Shown piece by piece: positions 11,571-22,596 of a stretch of 64,000 nucleotides of DNA (the stretch's first letter is position 1; every line of letters starts with the position of its first letter). Origin of the DNA: Cymbidium sinense. Taxonomy: Eukaryota > Streptophyta > Magnoliopsida > Asparagales > Orchidaceae. The notes beneath the pieces were generated by a model. The model saw only the letters and a program-made list of their open reading frames with translations, made no database searches and was not told where the DNA came from. The stretch spans positions 55,775,277 through 55,839,276 of the forward strand of contig CM038218.1 in assembly GCA_021442155.1 (NCBI GenBank). The letters run 5' to 3'. Made by a program: the position numbers and the translations under genes.

Positions 11571-13364
11571 TTAAGGTTTAGGGTTTAGGATTTTTCAGGT
11601 TAGTTGATTTTAGTTTAAGTTTATTTTAAAATATGTAAACAGGTTTTAGTTTTTTTTTTAGTTTATTTTAGGGTTTATGGTTTCTAGTTTAGGGATTAGG
11701 GTCAGCTTAGGGTTTATGGGTTTTTTAAAAAAATTAAGTAAACCAATAAGTGTATGTTTATTTAGTTTATTTTTATTTATTTATTTTAGTTTATTTTATT
11801 TTTATTTTATTTTATTTTTTTTATTTGTGGTTTATTTATTTTATATTTGTTTTTATTTATTTTAGGTTTAGGTTTACTTAGATTTATTTTTAGTTTATTT
11901 TTATTTTATTTTATTTTTAAGTTTTATTTTTTTATTTTAGGTTTAGGTTTGTGTTTTATTTTATTTTTTTCAGTTTAGGTTTATTTTTAGGTTTTATTTT
12001 TTTAGTTTATGTTTATGTTTTAATTTTGTTTATTTTATTTAGTTTTGGTTTAGGTTTAGGTTTAGGTTATTTTAGGTTTAGGTTTAGGTTTAATTTATTT
12101 TAGTTTATTTTATTTTAGTTTAGGTTTAAGTTTATTTTATTTTATTTATTTTAGATTTTTTTTAAAGTTTAGGATATGTGGTCTGGGGTTTAGTGGTTTG
12201 TTTTAGGTATTCAAAGTTTTAGGGTTTGGGGTATGGTTTAGGGTTTAGGTTCAGGTTTGTGGTTTAGGGTTTAGGTTTAAGTTTAGGGTGGTTTGCTAGG
12301 GTTTAGTGGTTTAGGGGTTTAGGTTAGAATTTTTTATTTTTATTTTTATGTAAAGTAAACCAGTAAGTTTATGTTTATTTAGTTTATTTTTTATTTATTT
12401 TAGTTTATTTTACTTTTTTTAGGTTTATTTTTATTTTCATTTTTATTTAGTTTTTATTTTATTTTATTTAAAGTTTATTTTATTTTTATTTTAGGTTTAG
12501 TTTTTGTTTTATTTTAGGTTTATTTTATTTTTATTTTTGGTTTAGTTTTATTTGGTTTATTTTTTTTATTTTATTTGGTTTGGTTTATTTATTTTAATTT
12601 ATTTTTTAGGTTTTTAGGATTAGATTTATTTTAGTTGAGTTTTATTTTATTTTATTTTTTTTGGATTAGATTTTATTTTTTTATTTTATTTAGGTTTAGG
12701 TTTTATTTTATTTTTTGGTTTGGTTTTATTTTGTTTTTTTTTAGGTTTATGTTATCTTTAGTTTATATGTTTATTTTTATTTAGTAGTTTAGGTTTAGGT
12801 TTATTATTAGGTTTAGGTTTAGGTTTTATTTATTTTAGTTTATATTATTTTAGTTTAGGTTTAAGTTTATCTTATTTTGTTTATTTTAGGTTTTTTTAAG
12901 TTTAGGATATAAGGTCTGGGGTTGGGTAGGGTTTAGTGTGTCTTTTGTGGTTAGGGTAAGTTTAGGGTCAGGGTTTAAGGTTGGCCTGTGGCTCAGGGCC
13001 TGTGGCTCAGGGCTCAGGGTTGGCTCAGTGGTAGGCTGGTTTAGGGCTCAGGTCAGGATTTATTTATTTTATCTTTATTTCTTATGTTAAGCAAACCAAG
13101 TAGGTTTAGGTCATTTAGTTTATTTTATTTAGGTTTATTTTATTTTCATTTAATCAGGTTTATATAGTTTTATTTTATCTTATCTTTAAGTTTGTTATTT
13201 TTATTAGGTTTAGTTTTATCTTTATTTTAGGTTTTATGTTTTCCTTTAGTCTTTATTTATCTATATTATTTTATTTTATCTTTATTTTAGGTTTAGCTCA
13301 GGTTTTAGTTTATGTTTATTTATTTTTTAGCCTTTTATTTATCTTTATTTATTTAGCTCAAGTG

Positions 13365-13590
13365 CTGCCTAGCTATGGGTTTGTGGCCCAGGGTCAGGGT
13401 CAGGGTTTGCCCAGGGATTGGGGGTTTAGCATGGTCAGGTTAGGTCACCAGGTTAGCCTAGTCAGGATCTGTGGTCTTAGGCCTTGTGGCCTGGGGCCTA
13501 GGGTCACACCAGGCTTATCACTTAGTGCTCTTCAGGCCTAGGTTTAGTGGGTTTAGAGGTTTGCTGGCCCAAGATCTGGGGTTTAGTGTA
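13365..13590 (+). repeat. GC-rich heptamer patch (fourth, short)
   Basis: A 225-base patch with words such as GCCCAGGG, CCTAGGG and TCAGGGTCAGGG. It follows a body using TTATCTTATCTTTA in place of TTTATTTTATTTTA, so C-for-T changes also spread into the T-rich body around this patch. Confidence 0.6.
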
Positions 13591-15539
13591 GGGTTTTATT
13601 TATCTTTAGTTTGTTTTATCTTTTGGGTTTATCTTATCTATTCATTTATCATTTATTTTAGTTTATCTTTAGCCTTTTCAAAGTAGATTTATTTTTGAGT
13701 TTTATTTTATTTTATCTTTGGTTTATTTTATAGGCTCAGGTTTAGGTTTTATTTTATTTTTTAATAGGTTTATTTTATTTTAGTTTTATTTTTAGATTTG
13801 TTTTTTTAATTTATGTTTATGTTTATTTTTAATTTAATTTATTTTATTTAGTTTAGGTTTAGGTTTATGTTTAGGTTATTTTTTGTTAAGGTTTAGGTTT
13901 TATTTATTTTATTTTATATTATTTTAGTTTAGGTTTAAGTTTATTTTATTTTGTTTATTTTAGGTTTTTTTTTTTAAAGTTTAGTTATAATTGGTTTAGT
14001 TTGGGGCTAGCTGTGGTCTTTATTTGGGTTTGGGTAGGCCTTGTGGTTTATGGTTTGCTTTAGTTTTAGGGTTTGTATTTGTGGGTTTGGTTTTAGTTTT
14101 AGGTTGTGTTAGGTTTAGGCTCAGTTTAGGATTTTTTATTTATTTTTATTTTATTTCTTATGTTAAGTAAACTAGTAGGTTTAGGTTTATTTAATTTGTT
14201 TTTTTATTTAGGTTTATTTTATTTTCATTTTTATCTAGGTTTTCATATAGTTTTTATTTTATTTTATTTTAAGTTTGTTTTATTTTTATTTTAGGTTTAG
14301 TTTTTATTTTATTTAGGTTTTTATGTTTTTTCTTTAGTTTTATTTATTTTATTTATTTTTTATTTATTTTTTATTTTTTTAGGTTTGTGTTTAGGTTTTA
14401 GTTTATGTTTTTTATTTATTTTGGTTTATTTATTTATTTTTATTAGGTCTTTATTTAGCCTAGTTTAAGTGTAGCATGTGGTCAGTGCCTAGGGTCTGGC
14501 TCAGTGGTTTAGGGCCCAGTTTGGGTTTAGGCGCCAAGGGTCAAGGCTTGTTACCTAGGGCTAGCCTAGTTCAGGGTTTAGGATTTAGGGCTGTGCCTTA
14601 AGGCTCAGGCCTAGGGTTTACACCAGCCTAGTTTAGGTTTTTTTGATCTTGGTCTTAGGGTTTAGGCCTTAGGTTTAGGCTCAGGATCTAGTTTAGTTTA
14701 TTTATTTTAGTTTATTTTATCTTTTATCTTTATCTATTTATTTTATCTTTATTTATCTATTTAGTTTATTTATTTATTTATTTAAAGTTTATATTTATTT
14801 TCTTGAGTTTTATTTTATTTTATTTTTAAGCCTTATTTTATTTTAGTTTAGGTTTAGGTTTTATTTTATCTTTAGTTTAGGTTTTAGGTTTTTTATCTTA
14901 TTTTATTTTAGATTTTTTTTAATGTTTATGTTTATTTTTAATAGTTCATTTATTTTAGGTCAGGTTATGTTTAGGTTATTTTGGTTTAGGTTAGGTTTTA
15001 TTTATCTTAGTTTATCTTATTATAGTTTAGGTTTAAGTTTATTTTATTTTGTTTATTTTAGGATCTGTTTTTTTAAGTTTAGGATATGTGTCTGGGGTTT
15101 GTGGTGGGTTTAGTCAAGTTTTAGGGTTTGAGTTTAGGGTTTTGGGTAGATCCAGTTTTAGGGCTTTATGGCCTGTAGGGTTTCAGGGTTGTGGTAGTGT
15201 GGCTCAGTGTTAGGGTCTGGGGTTTAGTGCAGTTTGTGGTAGGTTAGGATTTTATGTTACAAACCAAGAGGTTTTAGTTTATTTAGTTTATTTTTATTTA
15301 TCTTAGTTATCTTTTATTTAGGTTTATTTTTAATTTTCATTTTATTTAAGTTTTATTTAATTATTATTTTATTTTTAAGTTTATTTTATTTTTATTATAG
15401 GTTTATTTTATTTTATTTAGGTTTTAAATTTCTCTTTCTTATTTTTATCATTTTATTATCTTAGTGATTTAATTTTATAGGCTCAGTCATTTTATTTTTA
15501 TTTATTTTTTTGGCCTAGTTTAATTATTCAGTTTATTTA

Positions 15540-15990
15540 GCCCAGGTGCACAGCTAGTGTTGGCCCATGGCCCAGTGGCTAGGGCTCAGTTTCAGTGGCC
15601 CAGGGGTCAGCTGCCTTAGGTCAGCTAGGGGCCTCAGCCTAGGGCTCAGGTTTAGGTAGGGCTCAGGGCCAGTAGGGTGCAGCCCAGCTAGCCTGTGGGG
15701 CAGTTAGTGGTCAGTGGCCCAGTGGTCTTTGGTAGCCTTTTTATCAGGCATCTAGGGGCTCTCAGTGGTTTGTTTTGGGCCAGGCCAGGCCCAGGGCCTA
15801 GTGGCCTGGGCCAGGGCTCAGGCCCAGTGGCTAAAGCCTTTGGGGCTAAGATCTGTACCTGGCTACTCACATGGGCTGGGTTTGGTTTGTGGTTTTACTA
15901 GGGTCATGGTCAGGTTTTAGGGTAGGGTTTTAGGTCAGCCTTTTTTTTAGGGTTTTAGGCCTGGGGTCTGGGTTTAGGTTTTAGGTAAGT
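15540..15990 (+). repeat. GC-rich heptamer patch (fifth)
   Basis: Dense GGCCCAGTGGCT and GGCCCAGGGCCTAG words run from 15540 to 15850, then mixed repeat to about 15990. The exit is again followed by the box AAAACATGTAAAC at about 16008. Open frames on both strands across this patch overlap completely, which is expected of near-palindromic CCCAGGG words and not of genes. Confidence 0.7.
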
Positions 15991-17019
15991 GAGTCAGTTT
16001 AGTTTTAAAACATGTAAACTTGTAACTTTGTTTTTTTTTTATTTTTAGTTTTAGGGTTAGGGTTTAGGGTTACTATTTAAGGCATTTTAAAATTAGTAAA
16101 CCATGTTTTGTTATATTTAGTTTTTTTTTAGTTTATTTTATTTTTTATTTTATTTATTTATTCTTTTATTTATATTTAGTTTAGTTTTTTATTTTAGATT
16201 TCTTTTATCTAGTTTTGGTTTTATCTTAGTTTATTTTAGGTTTGTTGGTTTAGGTTTATTTTTTAGTTGAGTTTTATTTTTTATATTATTTTAGGTTTAG
16301 GTTTTATTTTTTTATTTTAGGTTTTAGGTTTAGGTTTTATTTTATCTTTTAGGTTAGATTTTACTTTTATTTTATTTTATTTTAGGTTATTATTTAGTTT
16401 ATGTTTATGTTTATTTTAATTTAGTTTATTTTATTTAGTTTAGGTTTAGGTTTAGGTTATTTTAGGTTATGTTTATTTATTTTAGCTTATTTTAATTTTT
16501 GAAGTTTATTTTATTTTGTTTATTTTAGGTTAGTTTTTTTTAAGTAGTTGGGTTTGGTGTTTGTGTAGTATTTTAGGTTCAGGCTCAGTTTTTAGATTTT
16601 AGGGTTTAGGGTTTAGGTTTTAAGGTTTTAGGTTTAGGGTACTGCTTAGGGTTTTGTGGCCTAGGCTCAGGTTTGCAGGGTTTGGGCTCAGTTTTAGTTT
16701 TATTTTATTTATTTTTTTATGTTAAGCAAAATAAGAAGGCTAAGGTTTATTTAGTTTATTTTTTATTTATTTTAGTTTTATCTTTTATTATTTAGGTTTA
16801 TTTTATTTTTATTTATTTTTTTTTATTTTATTTTATTTTATTTTATTTTTTTTAGTTTAATTTTATTTAGGTTTTTTATTTTTTTTAGTTTTTGTTTTAT
16901 TTATTTTATCTAGTTAGTTTTTTTATTTTATTATTATCTTTAGGTTTAGTTTTATGTCTTTAATTTATGTTTATTTTTATCTATTTTATTTTTTAGGATC
17001 TATTTATTTTAAGTTTATT

Positions 17020-17490
17020 TAGTCAGCCTGGGCTGCCTAACCTAGGGTCTGGGGCCCAGTTTAGAGGAGGGCCTAGGGCCTAGGGCCTAGGGCCCAGCAG
17101 GTCAATTCAGCCATTGGGGCCCAGTAGCTCAGTGGCTCAGGCTCAGTGGCCTGGCTGATCTTGGTAGATCAGTGGTGGCTTGTGTGGCTCAGGCCCAGTG
17201 CCTCTGGGCCCAGGCCCAGGGCCCAGGGGGGCTCAGGATCCAGTGGCCTTTAGGCTCAGTGGCCAGTGGCTCAGTGTTTGCCTGGCCTTAGCCTGGGCTG
17301 CCTTGTGAGTGGCCTGGGCCCAGTTCACCCATTTAGGGTCTTGGGCTGGCCTTGGCCTAGGGTCTTTGTCTCCTTAGGGCCTAGGTCAGGCTCACTGGCC
17401 AGTTTAGGTCAGTTTTATACCAGTGGTCAGGGTTTTGTGGTTTCAGCCCAGTTCTGGGCTCAGTTTAGGTTTAGGTCCGTTTTAGTTTAG
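17020..17490 (+). repeat. GC-rich heptamer patch (sixth)
   Basis: The patch includes a triplet of near-identical words around 17070-17095 (GGGCCTAGGGCCTAGGGCC) and ends with mixed words before a TTTAAAATATGCAAAC box at about 17500. From here rightward the patches weaken; 18960-19350 is only mixed, and beyond 21 kb the array is mostly canonical TTTAGGG and TTTTA. Confidence 0.7.
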
Positions 17491-20400
17491 GTTTACTTTA
17501 AAATATGCAAACCCGGTAAGTTTGGTTTTTTTTACTTTATTTTTAGAATTTAGGTTTGTATTTTAGGATTAGCTTAATTTTAGGGTTTTTTTTTTATAAA
17601 ATTAAGCAAACCAAGAGGTTTAGTTTATTTAGTTTATTTTTTATTTATTTTAGTTTATTTTCTTTATTCTTATTTAGGGTTTATTTTTTTATTTCTATTT
17701 AGCTTTATTTATTTTAGGTTTATTTATTTTCATTTATTTTTTTAGGTTTAGGTTTAGGTTTAGGTTTATTTTATTTTATTTTTGGTTTAGGTTTTATTTT
17801 TTATTTTAGGTTTGTATTTTCTTTTTTAAGTTTAGGTTTTTGTTTTATTTATTTATTTTATGTTTTATTTTTTTTAGTTTATATTTTAGTTTATTTTATT
17901 TTATTTCGGGTTTAGGTTTAGGTTTAGGTTTAGGTTTTGTTTATTTTAGTTTAGTTTTTTTAAGGTTTTGTTTATTTTAATTTATTTTATTTTATTTAGT
18001 TTAGGTTTTGGTTTAGGTTTAGTTTATATTAGGTTTAGGTTTAGGTTTTATTTATTTTAGTTTATGCTTAGGTTTATTTTATTTTTTTATTTTAATTATT
18101 TATCTATTTTAAAATTAAGTAAACTTATAGTTTAGATTTATTTAGTTTTTTATTTATTGTTTATTTTATTTTTTTATTTTATTTAGGTTTATTTTCTATT
18201 TTATTTAGTTTAGTTTATTTATTTTAGTTTTTTTTTATTTTAGTTTATTTTTTTTAGGTAGTTTTTAGGTTTATTTTTGAGTTGAGTTTTTTTAAAAGTT
18301 TTGTTTTATTTTTATTTTAGGTTTAGGTTTATCTTAATTTTTTTGTTTTGATTTTAGGTTTTATTTTAGGTTTTTTGGTTTTATTTTTAGTTTAGGTTTA
18401 TGTTTATTTTAGTTTATTTTATTTATTTAGTTTAGTTTAGGTTTAGGTTTTATTTATTTTATTTAGTTTAGTTTAGGTTTATTTTAATTTGTTTATTTTA
18501 GGTTTTAGTTTTTCACAAGTTTTGGGTTTGGTTCTGGGGTTTAGGGTGTAGGTTTTATTTTGGGGTTTAGTGTTTGGGGTATTGTTAGGATTTTTTCATT
18601 ATTTATTTTATTTTTTTTTTATTTTTTATGTTAAGTAAACCAAGTTTAGGTTTATTTAATTTATTTTATCTATTTTAGTTTATTTTACTTTTTATTTAGG
18701 TTTATTTTATATTTTCATTTTATTTAGGTTCTTTATTTAATTTATTTTATTTTATTTTATTTTATTTTAGGTTTAGTTTTTTATTCCATTTAGGTTTTTA
18801 TTTTTTCTTTAGTTTGGTTTTATTTATTTTATTTTAGTTTAGTTTTATTTATTTCTTTATTTTTTTTGTTTTGTTTATGTTTAGGTTTTAGTTTATGTTT
18901 TATTTTAATTTATTTTATTTTATTTTGGTTTGGCTTTTATTTATTTTATTTTAAGTATTTAGTTTAGTTTAAGTTTTTAACCTTGTGGTAGTGGTCTTTA
19001 GTTTAGAGGTTAGGGTTTGGGGCTGGGTTTGGGTCTTGGGTCAGATTAAGAGTGGCCTAGTGCAAAGCTAGGGTCATGGTTTTTTTTTGGGCTCAGGTTT
19101 AACGTTGTGGTTTGTGGCTCAGTGGCCTGGTGGGGTAGTTAGGGTTAAGGTTTATGGTTTAGGGTTTAGGGATTAGTGTTTAGACTTTGTATTTAGTTTT
19201 CACATTTAGGTTTCATTTTTAGCCTAGTTTGGTTTACTGCTTTATCATTTTTTAGGTTTTAGTCACGCCTGTGGTTAGGGTTTTTTTTTATTTAAGGTTT
19301 ATGGTTTGGGTTTAGGTTTCCTTTGGTTTAGGTCTGTGTTTTAGTTTAGGTTAATTTTAAAAAGCAAAATGGTAGATTATTTTTTTTTAAGTTTATTTTA
19401 GTGTTTGTATTAGCTGGTATGGTTTTTTTTTTAAAAAAACCAAGTAAACCAAGAGTTTAGTTTATTTGTTTATTTTGTTTATTTTATTTATTTTAGTTAT
19501 TTTATTTTATTTTATAGTTTTATTTATTTATTTTACATTTATTTATTTTGTTTATTTTCTTTAGTTTAGTTTTAAATTTTATGTTTATTTTTAGTTTAGT
19601 TTTATTTTTTTATTTTAGGTTTTAGTTTTATCTTTTATTTTTAGGTTCTCATTTTCTTTTAGGTTTAGGTTTTAGTTTTTATTTTATGTTTATTTTAGGT
19701 TTTATTTTTTAGCTTAGGTTTATGTTTATTTTGTTTATTTTGTTTTATTTAGTTTATTTTAGGTTTAGGTTTAGTTCATTTTAGATTTAGGTTTTTTGGT
19801 TTATTTTATTTTATTTATTTATTTTATTTAGTTTAGGTTTAGTTTTTATTTTATTTTAGGTTTACGTTTAAGTATTATTTATTTTAGTTTAGTTTATTTT
19901 AGGTTAGGGTTAGATTTTATTTTGTTTATTTTAATTATTTATCTTCTTTAAAATTAAGCAAAGTGGTAATGAGATTTAATTATTTTATTTTATTTTTAGT
20001 GTATTTTATTTTTATTTTTGTGGAGGTTCATTTTTTATGTTTATTTAGTATTTGTTTTTTTTATTTTTATTTTTTTATTTTAGGTTTATTTTTAGTTGAG
20101 TTTTTTATATTTTAATTTTCTAGGTTTTGGTTTCATTTTTTTATTTTAGATTTAGGTTTAGGTTTTTTATTTTCTTTTTTTTTTAGGTTTAGTTTTAGGT
20201 TTTATTTTAGGTTTTATTTTTAGTTTAGCCAGTTTATTTTAGTTTTATTTTATTTTATTTATTTTAGTTTAGGTTTAGGTTTAGGTTATTTTTTTAGGTT
20301 TAGGTTTAGGTTTTATTTATTTTATTTTATTTTATTTTAGTTTAAGTTTAGGTTTTATTTTATTTATTAGAATTAGGTTTTTTTTAGTTTAGGGTTTATG

Positions 20401-22183
20401 TTTTATTTTAATTATTTTAGGTTTATTTTAGGTTTAGGTTTTCTTTAGTTTTATTTTATTTTATTTTAGGTTTATTTTAATTTTATTTTACGTTAGTTTT
20501 ATTTTTAGGTATTTTATTTATATCATTTTAAATTTAGTTCAGTTTTATTTATTTTATCTTTATTTTATTTTATTTTATTTTATTTTTTTAGGTTTAGGTT
20601 TTATTTTATTATATTTTATATTTTATTTAGGTTTAGGTTGTCATTTTTATTTAGGTTTTATTTTGTAGTTAGTTTAGGTCTGCCAGTTTATGGTTTAGTT
20701 TTTGGTTTTATGGCTCAGTGGTAGGGTTTTGGTTTAGGTCATTGTAGATTTTAGGTTTAGGTTTAGGGTAGGTTAGAGGTTTAGGGTTTGGGGTTTATGA
20801 TTTTGGGGTTTAGGGGAAGGTTTAGGGTTTAAGATTTAGGGTTTAGATTTAGGGTTTAGTGTAGGTCTGTGGTTTAGGTTTAGGGTTTAGGTTTTTTTTT
20901 TTTTAAATTACGAACCTGGCAGTTTTAGGTTTATTTAGTTTTTTTAATCTATTTTAGTTTATTTTATTTTATTTATTTTTATTTAGGTTTATTTTTATTT
21001 TTATTTAGTTTAGTTTAATTAGTTTAGTTTATTTTTTAGGTTTAAGTTTATTTTTTATTTTAGTTTTATTTTTACTTTATTTTTTTGGTTTAAGTTTTAT
21101 TTTTTATTTTTAGGTTTCAGATTTTTTTAGGCTTAAATTTTAGGTTCTTATTTTAGGTTTATTTTAGGTATAATTTTTTATTTTAAGTTTAGGTTTATTT
21201 ATATTTTATTTTATTTTTTATTTAGGTTTAGGTTTAGGTCTAATTTATTTTAGGTCCAGTTTAGGTTTTAATTATTTTAGTTTAGTTTATCTTATCAGGT
21301 TTATTTTATTTTATTTTATGTTTATGTTTTTTTTTTATTAGTTGGTTTAGGTTTTATTTTAGCTTTATTTTTTAGGTTTAAGTTTTTATTTGGTTTTATT
21401 TAGTTAGCTTATGATTTTGGGTTAGTTTGGGATTTTAGCTTTATGGTTTTAAGGTTTAGGATTTATGATTTAAGGTTAGTTTATGATTTTAGGATTTAGG
21501 GTTTAGGGTTTTATTTTAGGCTGTTAGGGTTTAGTTTTTAGGTTTAGGATTTAGGTTTGTAGGTGTAGAGTTATAGTAGGTTGTGGTTCAGTTTTCAAGT
21601 TTCTGCCTAGGTTTAATATTTAAGATTTAGGGATTAGGGTTATATGGTTTTAAGGCTTATGGTTTCAAGTTTATCTTAGTTTAGGCTTATTTTATTCTAT
21701 TTTAGGTTTAGGTTTTTTTAAGGTTTAGATTTTATATTTTATTTGTCCCAGTTTATTTTTATTTTTTTTATTTAGTTTTTTATTTTAGTTTATTTTAGGT
21801 TTATTTTATTTTATTTCATGTTACTTTATTTTATTTTATTTATTTTATTTTCTTTAGTTTATTTTATTTATTTTATTTTATTTTAGTTTAATTTGTACTT
21901 TTATTTTATTTTATTTTATTTTAGGGTTTAGGTTTTAGTTTAGGTTTTATTTTATTTTATTTTAGTTTAGTAGGTTTAGGGTTTAGGGTTTGGGATTTAG
22001 GGTTTAGGATTTATGGTTTAGGGTTTTGGGTTTTTTAGTGTTTAAGGCTTAGGATTTAGGGTTTTAGGGTTTAGGGATTAGAGTTTTAGGGCTTAGGGTT
22101 TAAGGTGTAGGGTTTATAATCTTTAGGGTTTGCGGTTTAAGGTTTAGGTTTTAGGTTTAGGGTTTAAGTTTTTGGATTTTTTT

Positions 22184-22596
22184 TAACAGAGAATAAATTC
22201 AGATTCAACATTTCTGCTTTTCGATTTCATCAACCACATAACACAGCAAGTTTTCTACCACAAGCGATGACATAGATAAAAAATGAGCACGCATTAAGAA
22301 AATCAAAATCCCTATATAACTAGAACCATCTTTATTGTAAAGACAAAGTTCTATAAGTAGATATAGATCTAATCGCTCTTAGTTTCTCTAGTTCCCATCA
22401 ACCTCCCGACCTCTCGAAAGTGACCTGGATCCACCATCATATCCCCGATCTCTCTTGCCACCACACCATCAGAACTTTTGTCACTCCTCTTGCCTCCATA
22501 ACCAGCCGACCACCACCTCCATATCCACCAAAGACCTCCAGATCCTCCACCAAAATTATATAATCGCCTTCAGCCTCCACCGGATCTAGACCCAAG
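22184..22596 (-). pseudogene. GRP retrocopy fragment 1 (glycine-rich RNA-binding protein 3' part)
   Basis: On the minus strand this gives part of the Gly-rich tail of a plant glycine-rich RNA-binding protein and its 3' UTR. It ends just before an A-run seen on the + strand as a T-run at 22176-22184. The complete gene would bind RNA through an RRM, which is absent here. This copy begins at the SRSGGG part of the tail and lacks the NITVNxAQ motif kept in others, so it is shorter at the 5' side. Small deletions and stops break the frame. It is the only GRP copy left of the large retroelement block. Confidence 0.8.

Larger units (their letters stand above)
5578..22183 (+). repeat. Degenerate telomere-derived satellite array (left block)
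   Basis: The 16.6-kb stretch contains no convincing gene. Three textures alternate: canonical or near-canonical TTTAGGG and TTTAGG runs (for example 7385-7420, 7845-7925 and 21960-22160), long TTTTA/TTTA stretches, and GC-rich patches of CCCAGGG, CTCAGGG and CCTAGGG words. A recurrent box close to AAATTAAGTAAACCAGTAGG marks monomer starts every 0.5-1.1 kb (for example 6546, 7093, 9172, 9722, 11730, 12350, 13083, 14160, 17600, 18110, 18628 and 19430). G-rich words stay on the + strand throughout. Translated frames here are only runs of Phe, Leu and Tyr. Confidence 0.9.

Noticed and set aside
8150..15113. Open frames coding Phe/Leu/Tyr-rich, membrane-like products (8150-8395, 10603-10797, 11677-11865, 13236-13541, 14922-15113)
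   Set aside because: They are translations of TTTTA/TTTA repeat. Lack of stops follows from the repeat, and no sequence is shared beyond it.
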